This document shows positions 39,217 to 49,320 of a stretch of 64,000 nucleotides of DNA, piece after piece; positions within the stretch are counted from its first letter, which is position 1, and every line of letters starts with the position of its first letter. The stretch comes from Isochrysis galbana (lineage: Eukaryota > Haptophyta > Isochrysidales > Isochrysidaceae): NCBI GenBank assembly GCA_018136815.1, contig CM030935.1, positions 4,695,791 to 4,759,790 on the forward strand, given 5' to 3'. The notes under the pieces were generated by a model. That model had not been told where the DNA came from, did no database searches, and was given only the letters and a program-made list of their open reading frames with translations. The position numbers and the translations under genes are program-made.

Positions 39217-40030
39217 TGGTTGGGGGAGGGGGGGGGGGGGGGGGGGAGGGGGGGAAGGGAGGGGGAGAGAGGAGGAGGTGGGGGGAGGGGAGGGGGAAGG
39301 GGAGGGGGAGGGGACGCGCCGGGAACGAGGGGGAAGGGGGAGGGGGGGGGGAGGGAGGGGAAGGGAGGAGAGAGAGAGAGGAGAGAGAGGTATATTCTTG
39401 TTGGTCTCAAGGGGCGGAGCCGTCGCACAGTGGTGCTCTCATCTTCTCTCTCCTCTCTGGGTCTCTCTCACGTAAACAAGGGGGTGTCCCATGGATGGAT
39501 GACTGGACGCTGTGTCCACGGCGCAGTGTATCCATGTGTCACCCAGAGAGTGCACTTCCCTCTCTCTCTCTCTCTCTTTCTCTCCCTCCCTCTTTCTCTC
39601 ACTTACTCACTCACTCTCTATCTCCCTCTCCCTCTCCCTCTCCCCCTCCTCTCCTCTCTCTCTCTCTCTCTCTCTCTCCCCCCTTTCTCCCCCTTCTCTC
39701 CCCCCCTTCTCCCCCTTCTCTCCCCCCCCTCTCTCTCCCTACTCTCCTCTCCCTCTCTCTCCCTCTCTCGCCTCGCTCTCGCAGGGAGAGCAGGCGCCTG
39801 CCTTCGTTTATCACATCTTCTCTCCGAGTAACGAGTTCCATCCAATAAGACAGCGAGCCCCTCTCGCCTTCCCCCCCCCCCCCGCGGCCCCATCCTTCTC
39901 TCCTCCCATCATCTCCCAGCAGCTTCCGGGCCCAGCTCCTCCCCGCGCCCCCCCTCCCCCCCCCCCCCCCCCTTCCCCGCGCGCCCCCCCCCCCCCCCCC
40001 CCGCGCCCCCCCACCTCTCTCATACCCACG
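39217..40030. repeat. Simple-sequence promoter region: G-run, then CT-rich and C-runs
   Basis: Immediately upstream of the minus-strand gene are long G tracts (39226-39370). They are followed by CT-rich sequence (39556-39780) and C homopolymers (39869-40010). Apparent open frames on both strands are low-complexity artefacts of these tracts. Confidence 0.7.
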
Positions 40031-40640
40031 GAGCGGAGCTGAGAGAGCCTCGCTCGTCAAGTCTGAGTGAAAGCTGGAGCTCGCCACATCTAAGCCAACG
40101 GGTTTTCCTTGATTCGCCCCGACGAGGAGCGGATCTCCGGAAGCTACCACTCCAAAAGGAGGCGGCGGCGAGGCGCACATCTCCCACACCCTCGACGGAT
40201 CTCCCACCGCGCAGATCGCATCGGTCGGAAGCTCCCACAAGAGATTGGGAATCTTCCTGCGATGAGAATCTCATGGCTCGCTTTAGGCTCTAGTGCGGGA
40301 CGTTCCAAATTTTTATATTTTTATCTTTGAGGTTGAAAAACAAAAACTTTGAGGACGTAACGAATCGAGCTCTGCCTCGGGGTTAGATAGGGCGATAGGG
40401 CCTGACAAGAGTTGCCGGCAACTTTATTTGGAGCATCTTTTGGGTGTTTCGTGTTTCAGCGTGCGAGCAACTCGAGAGCATCTCGGAGGAGGAAACATCG
40501 CAACATCGCAATTTACCTAGCAACTTTTTACTCCGATTTGGGGGGGGGGGGGGGAGCAACTTTACGCAAGGGCAAGGATGGGGTGACAGCTAACAGCTAA
40601 CTGCAGTGTTGGTGTTGGGTGCTCATTAATCATTAACCTT
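40031..40640. other. Intergenic, no gene supported
   Basis: The interval includes a 15-nt G-run near 40540. No supported feature is seen. Confidence 0.4.
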
Positions 40641-40644
40641 TTGT

Positions 40645-41283
40645 GTCGAACACGCGATGACTACAGGCTCATAGGCAGAGGGCCGTTCGATCGAGCCGGC
40701 AGCTGACGCGGTCGTGAAAGGGTCGTTGATTGTTGCTTGCGGGAAGATATCTGACAGATCATAGTAAAAGTCGGGTCTGAGAGTGTCTGCCATCGGGCGC
40801 TACGAGCGATGAGGTAGACCGGAGGTCGGAGGATTGCGACGCGTGGCGTCGGAGAGTAGAGACGAGGCTAGCTAGCGAGCTAGTGGAAGAGAGGGAGAAT
40901 GAGAATGAGAGCTTCTTAGTTAGGTCCGAGGTAGACACGGGAGACTACAACGAATGGACTCAAAAAGTCTGAGGGCACAGAACCACACAAACTAAACCAA
41001 ACGGGGCGAAAACTAACCACACCTGGATGGACGGCCAGGCGTCGGCACCAGGGCAACTTAGCAACGCGCAGACATGCGATAGAGGGGTCGGCACAACGAG
41101 GGCAGACCTCGCTGGGGAGCTACGATCGATGGACGAGAGAAGACGAAAGACGGTCATGGAACATTTGATGACATCGAGAGAAAGTAAGAGAAGAGGCGGA
41201 ACACCAATCGACGAGACCTGAAGGCTTAAAATAACCCGCAGGTTAGAAGTAAAAGTCTGTCATCGAATGGAATACGACACGCC
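40645..41283 (-). mobile_element. Retroelement family X, copy C
   Basis: The minus strand starts at the terminus TGTCGTATTCCATTCGATG (41283) and runs through the LTR/leader region. It reaches an ATG at 40793 opening MADTLRPDFYYDLSDIFPQ, and is lost about 50 codons later near 40645. It is the most complete leader among the copies together with E. Confidence 0.75.
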
Positions 41284-41795
41284 CCGACTAAATTCGAGTC
41301 GTCCCGACGAGCGGCATGGAAAGAGAACAAATCAACCGAAATCCGAAATAGAAGAAATCCAGAATTACAACAACAAGGCGAGAGAAACCAAAAACAATAA
41401 CCGAGAAACCAAACGTTGAAGGCGACGCTTAAAATAGAAGATGAGAGCACCCGTGGGCCCTTTGAGCACAAATTCGGAAGCTTGACGCGGCAACCTATTT
41501 GTACGCATCATCCCACCCATTTCTCTCTTTTACATGAGTTTTGCTCGGGTGTTGCGGTGGGTGCAACCGCAGATGACACGCGTCTCATCTCCTGTAAACA
41601 ACGGCAATCAACGAAGAAAGAGAGAAACAATCTGCAACAACAACGAAAGGGATGGAATGATTCCGAAGACACGCGAAATCCGGTGAGCTACAATCTCCGT
41701 CAACTCTATTATTAGAGTGAGAGAGAGAAGAAAACTATTGTTATAGTTTTAGCGATGGAGCGCGCGCCGACCGCTCCCCTCTCCCAGCCCCTGTC
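41284..41795 (+). mobile_element. Family Y leader and ORF start, interrupted by family X copy D
   Basis: This 510-bp spacer between inverted family X copies ends with CTATTGTTATAGTTTTAGCG and an ATG at 41753 reading MERAPTAPLSQP. It matches the leader and start at 26310 (minus strand). The frame stops matching exactly where family X copy D begins with TGTCGTATTCC. Confidence 0.5.
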
Positions 41796-42380
41796 GTATT
41801 CCATACGAGGACAGACTTTTTACTTATAACCTGTGAGTTATTTTAAGTCTCAAGGTCTCGTTGATGGGTATATCGCCTCTTCTCCTACTTTCTCTTGATG
41901 TCATCAAACGTTCCACGATTGTCGTCTGTCTTCTGTTATACCTCGGTCGCAGCTCCCCCAGCGAGGTCTGCCCTCGTTGTGCCGACTCCTCCGTCGCATG
42001 TTTGCGCGTTGCTGAATTGCCCTGGTGCCGACGCTTGGCCGTCCGTCCAGGTGTGGTTAGTTTTCGCCCCGTTTGGTTTAGAGTGTGTGGTTCAGTGTCC
42101 TCAGCTTCGTTGGGACCTCGTACTGTAGCCTCTCGTGTCTACCTTGGACCTAAGAAGCTCTCACTCTCACTCTCTCTCCCACTAGCTCGCTAGCTAGTCT
42201 CGTCGCTACTCTCCAACGCCACGCGTTGCGACCCTCCGGCCTTCCGTCTACTTTTTCGCTCGTAGCGTTCGATGGCAGCCACTGTCAGACCCGATTCTTA
42301 CTACGACCTCTCAGACGTATTCCCGCAAATAGCAATCAATGAACCTTCTACGGCCGCGTCAGTTTGCCTCGCAGGTGAGG
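41796..42380 (+). mobile_element. Retroelement family X, copy D
   Basis: It starts TGTCGTATTCCATACGAGG and passes through the leader to ATG 42272 (MAATVRPDSYYDLSDVFPQ). The match is lost near 42365. It lies head to head with copy C. Confidence 0.75.
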
Positions 42381-42545
42381 CGCGCCGCGGCGCAGACAGC
42401 TCCGCGCCGGAGCTAGGGGCCCGGCCAGCCGCTGCCGCTGGGCGCTGGCTACGGGGCGCGCACTAATTCGGCCGCGCGCGCGCCCAGCTCGTTTGAGTGT
42501 ATCACCGATGGGTCCCTTGTCTCTTGCCCCCCTTTGATAAAACAA

Positions 42546-42650
42546 CTGAGCGTTAGTACCACTACTCCCACTAGCCCGGTACTATCACGACACCCCTCAG
42601 CGCACCTGCCCGCACGCCTTGAAGTGGTGGCACAGACACATACACACATG
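42546..42650 (+). repeat. Dispersed repeat, partner at 1467-1575
   Basis: Same orientation and order of blocks as at 1467, with single-base differences. No coding potential. Confidence 0.7.
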
Positions 42651-42789
42651 CATCCCTTCAAATCTCCCCCCTCGCAAACCCCCGGCTCCCATTATAACTC
42701 CCCACAAGTTACAATGAGGGAAAACCCATTGAGGCGGACCGGTCGACGCCGGCCGACTCTCCGGGGGAAAACACCGGGGCTCTTGCCCC

Positions 42790-42990
42790 CCTTTGACCTC
42801 TCTTTACTTCCTAAGTCCAAATAGGACTTCTCTTCACGTGAGGAGAGGCGACGGGCCGACGGGCCCCCTCTCTTCTGATCTCTTTTCTCTCTTGCTCAAC
42901 CCCCCTCCTCCCTCCTGCGCGTATCCCGTTACGTTAGGTATCTACGTGTTACCGTGAGTGTGCGCGTGAGAGTGGTGTGAGAGAATTGTA
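42790..42990 (+). repeat. Dispersed repeat, partner at 63800-64000
   Basis: TTCACGTGAGGAGAGGCGAC, GCGTATCCCGTT, TATCTACGTGTTACCGTGA and intervening CT-rich sequence recur in the same order at 63850-63985. It could be a third retroelement leader or LTR. The copy at the right edge is cut by the window end. Confidence 0.65.
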
Positions 42991-43356
42991 AGAGGACTTT
43001 TACCCGGTTCTGTTCTGGAGAGAGCGCGAGCGATGGCGTTGCTCTCTCTCCTCTCGGCCGCCCTGGCCCTGGTCACTGGTCACCATGATGGTGCCGGGGC
43101 GATAGAGTGCTCGGCCCCTGCGCCCCCCCGGCGGCTCATCGCCTAAGGGTGAAGCTGCGAGAAGAAATACTGAAGAAACCGATCCGAAGCACCTGTTTCG
43201 GTGCTCCGGCACTAAGGAGTTCACGTACTGCCGCGTAATATTTTAATCCAGGAATTGTAGTAGTAGTAAAAAATAAGGGGCAGGCGGTCGAGTTCCGGCT
43301 GGAAGTTTCACGGTGCTGTCGCTGTCGCTGTTGCGCTCGCCGTGTGGTGCGACGCG
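42991..43356. other. 5' flank of the lipoyl-domain gene
   Basis: No repeat or gene is recognised in this 366-bp stretch. It should contain the promoter and 5' UTR. Confidence 0.35.
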
Positions 43357-43892
43357 ATGAGAGCCGTCCGTTCCCTCTCTCGCCCCGCCACGGGCGTTAG
43401 CCGGCGTTGGTGCTCAAGCCTGCCGCCGTACAAGCTGGTTCCGATGCCCAGGCTCTCGCCTACCATGACCACCGGCACCGTCCACCGCTGGAGCGTCGGA
43501 GAGGGCAGCGCGGTCCGCCAGTATGACCTGGTGTACGAGGTCTCCACCCGCCAGCTGCTCGAGGAGCCCACACCGAACGAGGTGGTGATGGAGGTAGAGG
43601 TACACGAAGATGGGTACCTTGCCAAGATCCTCGCGCGTGAGGGCGTTGTCGCCGCGCCCGATGAGCCCATGTGCGTGCGCGGCCGTCTCACATGCTGCGG
43701 GCTCGCCTGGATACTCGACGCCATCTCCTCCATGGGATTTGGCGTGCAATGCTCAAGCTCACCTCGACCATCGCCCTTGCATACAGCGCCATATTGTGCG
43801 AAGAGGAGGAACACATCTCGGCCTTTGCCAACTACACCCCACCTGCCGGTACGGTGGTGCCAGCAGGTCAGTTCATATGGCAAGCCTACTTG
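43357..43892 (+). CDS. Mitochondrial lipoyl-like domain protein (E2-related), 5' exons
   Basis: Exon 1 is 43357-43670 from ATG (MRAVRSLSRPATGVSRRWCS, an Arg/Ser-rich mitochondrial-type leader). A 116-bp intron (GTGCGT to ACAG) leads to exon 2, 43787-43892, and the donor GTACGT follows. The spliced product has a biotinyl/lipoyl domain: MPRLSPTMTTGTVHRWSVGE, VHEDGYLAKILAREG and EPIAILCEEEEHISAFANY. These match the lipoyl domains of 2-oxoacid dehydrogenase E2 and E3BP subunits. The usual E-T-D-K-A turn carrying the lipoylated Lys is replaced by VSTRQLLEEPTPNEVV, which has no Lys and about eight extra residues. The 3' exons are uncertain. An acceptor at 44105 would end the protein a few codons later (stop at about 44139); others would extend it to 45049. 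Confidence 0.7.
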
Positions 43893-44105
43893 GTACGTGC
43901 CGCGTTTCCCTCTACTACTTATTTGTCATTTACGCAGTGCCCAGGTCCCCAATGCTTGCTTGCGTCTGAGAGTTACTGCTCCGGCTTGCTGAAAACGAGC
44001 GAGCGCAAGCACCTCCGAGCGTCGCAGTTCCGTCGCACTGCGAGAGCGATGCTGCTTGAGCGCATCATCGCCCACTGCGGTCCGCTCTGTTGTCACGCTT
44101 TCGCA

Positions 44106-45049
44106 GGTGAGTGGACTTGAAGCCAAAGAATGTGGGAAGTGAACGTGCATGTGAAATGCTGGAGAATGAGGCTCACCTAAAGGTCCGCAGCCAATGCGTC
44201 GAGCATACATTTTTGGTGTGTGTACCGCGTCCCGACGAGCTCGAGCTCGAGCACGCCGTGTGCCGCGCTGCCGTTACCGCGATCGGGTATCCAATCTTGT
44301 TCACTAACTTGCGATGTGCGTCCCCCTTCCCACCAACCCTTCAAGCCAGCGCACGCTCAGGCATGTTGGCCGTGTGCGGGTGTGTGGTGCTTAGCGGCGC
44401 AAGCCTCGTTAAGCAGGCGCGGGCGAGCTGCGCGCTCCTGCGCGCCACGGCTGCCGCGCGCGAAGCCATTAGCATGCCTAGGCTTGGTGCGTAGCCCCTC
44501 AATCACTCGCACGATATGCCATCGCGAAGACCGGTACGCCCACGGGGTTTCTTGGGGGTGGTCGCACATGGTACCCGTTGCTACAGAGCACGTGTGCTGC
44601 TTTGCCTAGAGCGGCGGCACGCGCAAGACTCACGTTGGCGTCGATGGGAGGCTATAGCAGTCATTGCAATCGCGCGGAAATGTGGTTCAAAGGGTGCCAT
44701 GGTGACGTCTTGTTCGCAGCTCATCGGGGGAACCACGATAAGATCTGAGCAGTTCGTGCTGTGTGATTGTTGTTATTGTGGGTGTCGTGCGAAAGATCGG
44801 ATTTATGCCACCTGTTGCTTGCTTCCCTATTTGCTTTTGTTGCTTGCACTCGGCGCCATTTGTGGTAGGCACAGTCAGCAAGCAATCATCGAAACCTACA
44901 ACTCTACGCCTTGCCTCCACTCAAAGAAGAGGCACACATTGGGCCAAGTAACTGTTGAGAAGTTGATCAGACGCCATGCCAATTTGTTGTTTGATGACTT
45001 GCTCAAGGATTGGCAATCTCATGTTCTGCCTTGGGAGCGCCAGAAATGA
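44106..45049 (+). other. Possible 3' exons of the lipoyl-domain gene, unresolved
   Basis: Several acceptor-like sites occur, for example TTTCGCAG ending at 44105. The frame ending at 45049 has a natural-looking terminal segment (VTVEKLIRRHANLLFDDLLK, then WQSHVLPWERQK). No continuous splice model was found that joins it to exon 2 with confidence. No peripheral-subunit-binding or acyltransferase domain of a full E2 is visible. Confidence 0.3.
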
Positions 45050-45477
45050 TGGTGGAAGAGCCCCAGAGGCGCCAGAGCGGATGAGGATGAGTAGCGAGTA
45101 GTAATGGTACAATGTCGTTCATATAATAATATCAGAATAGAGTTTGCTATGCTTATATTATCGCTGTAAAGATAGTGGACCTAATATTCGGTCTAAGGTG
45201 GCAGCGACCTGACGCCCTGACACCTAACGGAGCATTTCTGCTATGTATAGCCTTTGTCCTTTAGCAGATGGGCTGGAATACAGCACTTTAATGGTATTAC
45301 TAATAGGGTGATTTTTCTAGCCGGTTTAGCTTCCATGATCACACGCCCCTGTGCCCCGTGTGGATGAATAGCCAGTAGTAGTAGTGTATCAGATCCCTAC
45401 TATTGCCTGCACTAATATAGACTAATAGATGTAGCAAAACTAAGGATACACTCAAGCGGCGATGCCTTGCGCCACGC
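45050..45477. other. AT-rich spacer between convergent genes
   Basis: 428 bp of AT-rich sequence with no gene, lying between two 3' ends. It probably holds polyadenylation signals for both, but none is recognised. Confidence 0.4.
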
Positions 45478-46860
45478 TCACGTGTCATGTACTTGTGCGC
45501 AGACCGATCGGTAGATCCGATGCGTCTTCTCTACAAAGCTGTCCAGCCCAAACCTTTCGGCGGCCGTCTTGGACCCGATGGCTGTGCGCGCCGCCCTCTC
45601 CGCTTGCGGGAGGCGCAACGCCGAGCGGATGGCGAGTGCAAGGGCAGGCACGTCGCCAGGCGTGACCAAGAAGAGCGGGCCTACGAGGAGGACGCCTTGA
45701 GGGAGGAGCCGCGGAGGCATGCCTGCTCTGCCAGCCTCGAGCAGCACCGCGCCGCCAATCTCAGAGGCCGCTCCGTGATGGAAGGAGACAACGAGGCGCT
45801 CAGCCGCGAGCGCCTCAACTACCACTCGCCCGAAAGCCTCTGGCCTCCGTGAGGGCACGATCACCACATCGCACGCACAGAAGGCCTCGCTCAAGTCGCC
45901 GTGCGCACGGAATTCGAAGCGAAGCTCCGATCCCCCAGGCGTTGTGCGCGATGGAAGGCTCGCCTCCCGAATGGCATCGAGGAGCTGCTGCTCGAATGAG
46001 CTCGACCCTCGCCCCAAGCGTCGCCACAGCCGATGGATTCCTCCCTCCACGGGAGGTGGGGCTGCGAGGGCGGTGGAACCCGCCGCAGAAGCCGCGTAGT
46101 GAATAAGTCCTGAGCGGCCCAGCTGTGCCGGTCGAGCGCCCATCATAACCACGTGGATTCCCAATGGCATCCCATCCGCATCATCGTCGTCGTGTGCCGC
46201 AAGGAGTCGGACGGCGGCGATCAGCATGTCGTGACCCTTGGAGCGAGACAGCCGACCCGGCAGCAGCAGGCAAGCCGCCCCCGGCCGACGCGGTGCTTCC
46301 GCCTCGTCCCCGGCCGCGTGATCTGCTCGCGAGTGCGCCGTCGTCTCGACGCCACGGTAGATGACGGCACGGTCCGCTCGCACGCGCCTCCCGAAGACGC
46401 GCTCGACGTGCGCAGCCAATGCGTGGCTCGGGAAGATGAGTGCATCGGCGCCGCCGAGGACGGCAGCACACACGACGCGCTTGAAGACGGACGAGGTGTC
46501 GTAGTAGCCGTGCCATGTGACGACGACGCTCACGGGCCGGCCGAGTGCCCAGAGCAGCACGGCAGCAATTCGCGCCGAGAGGCCCAGTGCGCGCGAATGG
46601 GAGTGGAGGTGGGTGACGGCTCTGCTGGAGCTCCACGCGGCAAGCAGGCACGGGTTGATCACCAGCACTGAGAGCGGGTCACGCCATGCGAGGCAGCGCG
46701 CGCAAAGCAGAGGAGAAGAAAGCCTCTCGGCCATCTGGCCGCCGGCCGAAGCGATGAGAGAGTCTTCGTGAGAGCCACACAGCTCTAGTACGCCCCTCTC
46801 GACCCCGCCCACCTGCAGTGAGGGCAGCAGGTGCAGCACACGCGGCGTACAGCCCGCCAT
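45478..46860 (-). CDS. Family 4 glycosyltransferase (GT-B fold), intronless
   Basis: ATG at 46860 gives 460 aa (MAGCTPRVLHLLPSLQVGG). The frame is open upstream, but that part is a Gly-rich translation of a C-run. N-terminal acceptor-domain features are QVGGVERGVLEL and VTHLHSHSR. The donor-binding half has LLPGRLSRSKGHDMLIAAV and the GT4 E-x7-E motif in RPEAFGRVVVEALAAERLV, followed by HHGAASEIGG. Together these are typical of GT4 retaining glycosyltransferases using NDP-sugars. The acceptor is unknown. No signal peptide or membrane anchor is obvious, so a cytosolic or organelle-surface location is possible. It is convergent with the lipoyl gene. Confidence 0.85.
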   Translation of the reverse strand: MAGCTPRVLHLLPSLQVGGVERGVLELCGSHEDSLIASAGGQMAERLSSPLLCARCLAWRDPLSVLVINPCLLAAWSSSRAVTHLHSHSRALGLSARIAAVLLWALGRPVSVVVTWHGYYDTSSVFKRVVCAAVLGGADALIFPSHALAAHVERVFGRRVRADRAVIYRGVETTAHSRADHAAGDEAEAPRRPGAACLLLPGRLSRSKGHDMLIAAVRLLAAHDDDDADGMPLGIHVVMMGARPAQLGRSGLIHYAASAAGSTALAAPPPVEGGIHRLWRRLGRGSSSFEQQLLDAIREASLPSRTTPGGSELRFEFRAHGDLSEAFCACDVVIVPSRRPEAFGRVVVEALAAERLVVSFHHGAASEIGGAVLLEAGRAGMPPRLLPQGVLLVGPLFLVTPGDVPALALAIRSALRLPQAERAARTAIGSKTAAERFGLDSFVEKTHRIYRSVCAQVHDT

Positions 46861-47601
46861 CCTCGTCCCGTCCCCCTTGCCCGCTCCGCCCTCTCCTTCT
46901 CCTCCCCCCCTCCCCCCCCCTTTCACTCTCGCTCGCCAGATGGCGGAGCCTCCTCACCTATTGCACACATGGATTGAGTTCTTCACATGAATGGTGATTT
47001 TTGATTGAATCCCATGTTGCCAGAAAATTTTCGCGTGGGATGAAATTTGCCTTAGGTTGTACTACTACTAGTTGTCGAGGGATTTTGCAGTGCTAAAACT
47101 CTGGTTGAAAGATGGTTGGAAGAGCCAACCGAGTTTCAACAATGGCGCCAACGCGAGAAAAACCCGTTGGTTTGGTTCGACTCCCCTGCAGTGAAAGAAA
47201 CTCCGCAAGGTGGTTTACGAGATGGCCGCTGCGACGGTGCGAGCGTGGCACTTCCCTCTCGCCCCCCGCGCCCTCTCGTCCTCTTGCATGACCGGTGCCG
47301 CGGCTGCGCCACCTCGGCTGCAGCCCACACCTTGACCACTGCGCGGCCATCCCCACGCCCCACGTCCGCGACCCATGCCCCATGCCTTCCCCTCAGCCCC
47401 TTGGTTGGTTGGTTGGGCTTGCGTTGCGAGCTTCCTCACACGCCGTGACCGCAATGACCTCTGGCTCTTGCTTGTAGCATCGGGCCGTGGGCGGGCGAGC
47501 CCGCGTCGAGGGGTACACATGCATACGGCCTCCCAGAAACACGGCGCCGCCCTCCTTCAGCGCACGCACTAATACCTCCCCCCTCCTTCCCTATCCCGCA
47601 G
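46861..47601. other. 5' flank of the glycosyltransferase gene and intron-like DNA
   Basis: C-runs lie at 46896-46920 beside the glycosyltransferase start. The right end is a pyrimidine-rich tract ending TATCCCGCAG at 47601, the acceptor of the next exon. No upstream exon was recognised. Confidence 0.4.
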
Positions 47602-47883
47602 GAGAAGGAGCCAACAACGAGGGGCCCATCCTTCCGCTGGAGTATTCCTCGGAGGGTGGCATTGCTCCGGCAAGTGTCCGACGCCGGCGCGTTGGCCTTC
47701 AACACCTTCAAGGACGGCAAGAAGAGCGAGTCGGCAGACGGCGTCATCACGCAGAAGCAGGTGTGGACAAACCCGGACAACGGCATCTTGACGCTGCTCA
47801 TGAAGGCCGACGTAATGAAGGACCTCGAGCAGCCGCTACCGGCCTACGGCTCGGTCATCGCGTCTGTGAAGAATTGGGTTTCG
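47602..47883 (+). CDS. Orphan internal exon, unrecognised protein
   Basis: The exon is bounded by acceptor CCCGCAG (ending 47601) and donor GTGAGC (starting 47884). It is 282 nt, 94 codons, phase 0 at both ends. The translation (KEPTTRGPSFRWSIPRRVAL, VSDAGALAFNTFKDGKKSES, DGVITQKQVWTNPDNGILTL, LEQPLPAYGSVIASVKNWVS) is balanced and protein-like. Neither the preceding nor the following exon was found. Retroelement remnants begin about 400 nt downstream, so the gene may be broken. Confidence 0.5.
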
Positions 47884-48249
47884 GTGAGCATTGCATTGCC
47901 CCTTGCCTCCCCTCCCGAGCCGCAATACCGCAACGCCCTCCGCTGTCTCGCGCTCCAGACGCACCGTAGGGCGCGCATTTGTGCGCGGAGTGCGGACGCA
48001 TTCAGTATTCATTCAGCTCATCGCCGCGGCCCGGGCCGCACAGCGAAGTGCCGCTTAAAAGAGTTTGAAGTAGCTTGTCCTTGGTGAACATCACTGAAGG
48101 GGAGAGCGAATACTATCCTAGAACCACATACATGGGGCAAGACTATCGTCAGGTCTCAAATCTCAGAAGTGCTTGAGCTTGAGAAGCCGTCAGCAGCACT
48201 TGCACTTGCATCTTGAGCATGGCGCTCATGGCAATGAGGGTTTATTCAG
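47884..48249. other. Intron or intergenic, no gene supported
   Basis: The stretch starts with a splice donor and has no further recognisable exon before the repeat at 48250. Confidence 0.4.
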
Positions 48250-48450
48250 CTAAAAAAAAACTCATTGGCCACTGCAAAAAAATCGCCGCATTGCGGACGT
48301 TCGTACTCGTGACCACGCAAGAATCAACTCGCAAAACTTTGTAGCTGCTTTGGTGTCATCATGAAGAATCCCTCCTTGATTTCTCTTGGAGTGTTGGGTG
48401 CAATTTTGAAAAGTCGATTTTTCCCGTCCCCACCCCTACTTACTGCTACA
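48250..48450. repeat. Dispersed repeat, partner at 20015-20210
   Basis: The same ordered blocks as at 20 kb are present (GGCCAC, CGTTCGTACTCG, GGGTGCAATTTTGAAAAGTC, CCCGTCCCCACC). The minus strand overlaps the frame at 48324-48620. Confidence 0.6.
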
Positions 48451-48620
48451 AGGTGAAGTTGCAAGCCAATCTCTTCCCTGGGTTCATGTTTGCATTCCAG
48501 TTGGTGCCTCCACATCTCACCACTGGCGTCAACTTTGGAGTGACATGCTTCTTGCGGGCCATATGCCATTGCATCGACGGGGGCAAAGTGAACGAGCACA
48601 CTCGCACCTACATCCATGCC
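48324..48620 (-). pseudogene. Coding-like remnant carried by the 20/48-kb repeat
   Basis: The minus-strand translation (FRAAVSGMDVGASVLVHFAP, HQLECKHEPREEIGLQLHL, LFKIAPNTPREIKEGFFMM) ends at 48324 and looks like the end of a real protein. It is truncated at about 48620 where LINE sequence on the other strand begins. The homologous strand at 20 kb is frameshifted. Family unknown. Confidence 0.35.
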
Positions 48621-48624
48621 ACTG

Positions 48625-49320
48625 ACGGCGGCTCGGAAAATCGCGCCAAACTCACACGAGGCATACCGGGTAGGAGCACTACCGGAGGACACATGCTCGG
48701 GAGACATAGCGTTGCTCTATAAGAACGGTGACGCTAGAGACCCGAGGAACTATAGACCCATCACGCTGCTCCAAACGGATTACAAAATCCTCGCCAAGGT
48801 TGCGAGATACCACCTATTAGTAACGGCGAAGGTCGGCTTCTTCCAAAGGCTAAAAAACAGCGCGAGAACATGGGACTGCACGCCCCGAGCAACAAGCACA
48901 TTCGGAAAATGATAAGCCCCCTGTACACTATAGACAAGGATTTCAAAACCTAGGAACGACTGAAGACCTCTTGCAAGCGGCAAGAGGCCTGGACATACGG
49001 AACATCTCCTAGGTCAGCTGAGTTTCTTAATAGGAATCACAGCGGAAACCAATAAGAACCTTACGTTATACAAGTGAGGGAAACCCGAGTCGAAGCCAGA
49101 CCAAGGGACGAGCCACTGTCTCCTGCCTCCCGCCCCCTTCTCTCCAACTCCCGGCCGAAGCAGAGCGCGCGGCCTCCCTGGAACCAGCTTCTCCGCTACA
49201 GAGGGAACTGGGGAAGGGGGAGGGGGTTGCTAGGGGTAAAGGTTGGGTAATAGGGAGGTGACATAAGTATACTGCCGCAAGCCGCACGTGTAGCGGGGAT
49301 TTTTAAGAAGATTTTTTTTG
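48625..49320 (+). mobile_element. Internally deleted LINE remnant
   Basis: It begins with reverse transcriptase N-terminal sequence (DIALLYKNGDARDPRNYRP, ITLLQTDYKILAKV). This passes directly into the far C-terminal tail (ARYHLLVTAKVGFFQRLK), then a frameshift, then the 3' UTR shared with 35182-35485, ending TTTTTAAGAAGA and a T-run at about 49318. The catalytic reverse transcriptase core and the zinc motif are deleted. Confidence 0.8.

Noticed and set aside
39169-40042. Open frames upstream of the membrane protein gene
   Set aside because: Low-complexity Gly/Arg and Ser/Leu translations of G-runs and CT repeats.
40109-40330. Arg-rich 73-codon frame
   Set aside because: No homologous copy, no start context or motif; likely chance.
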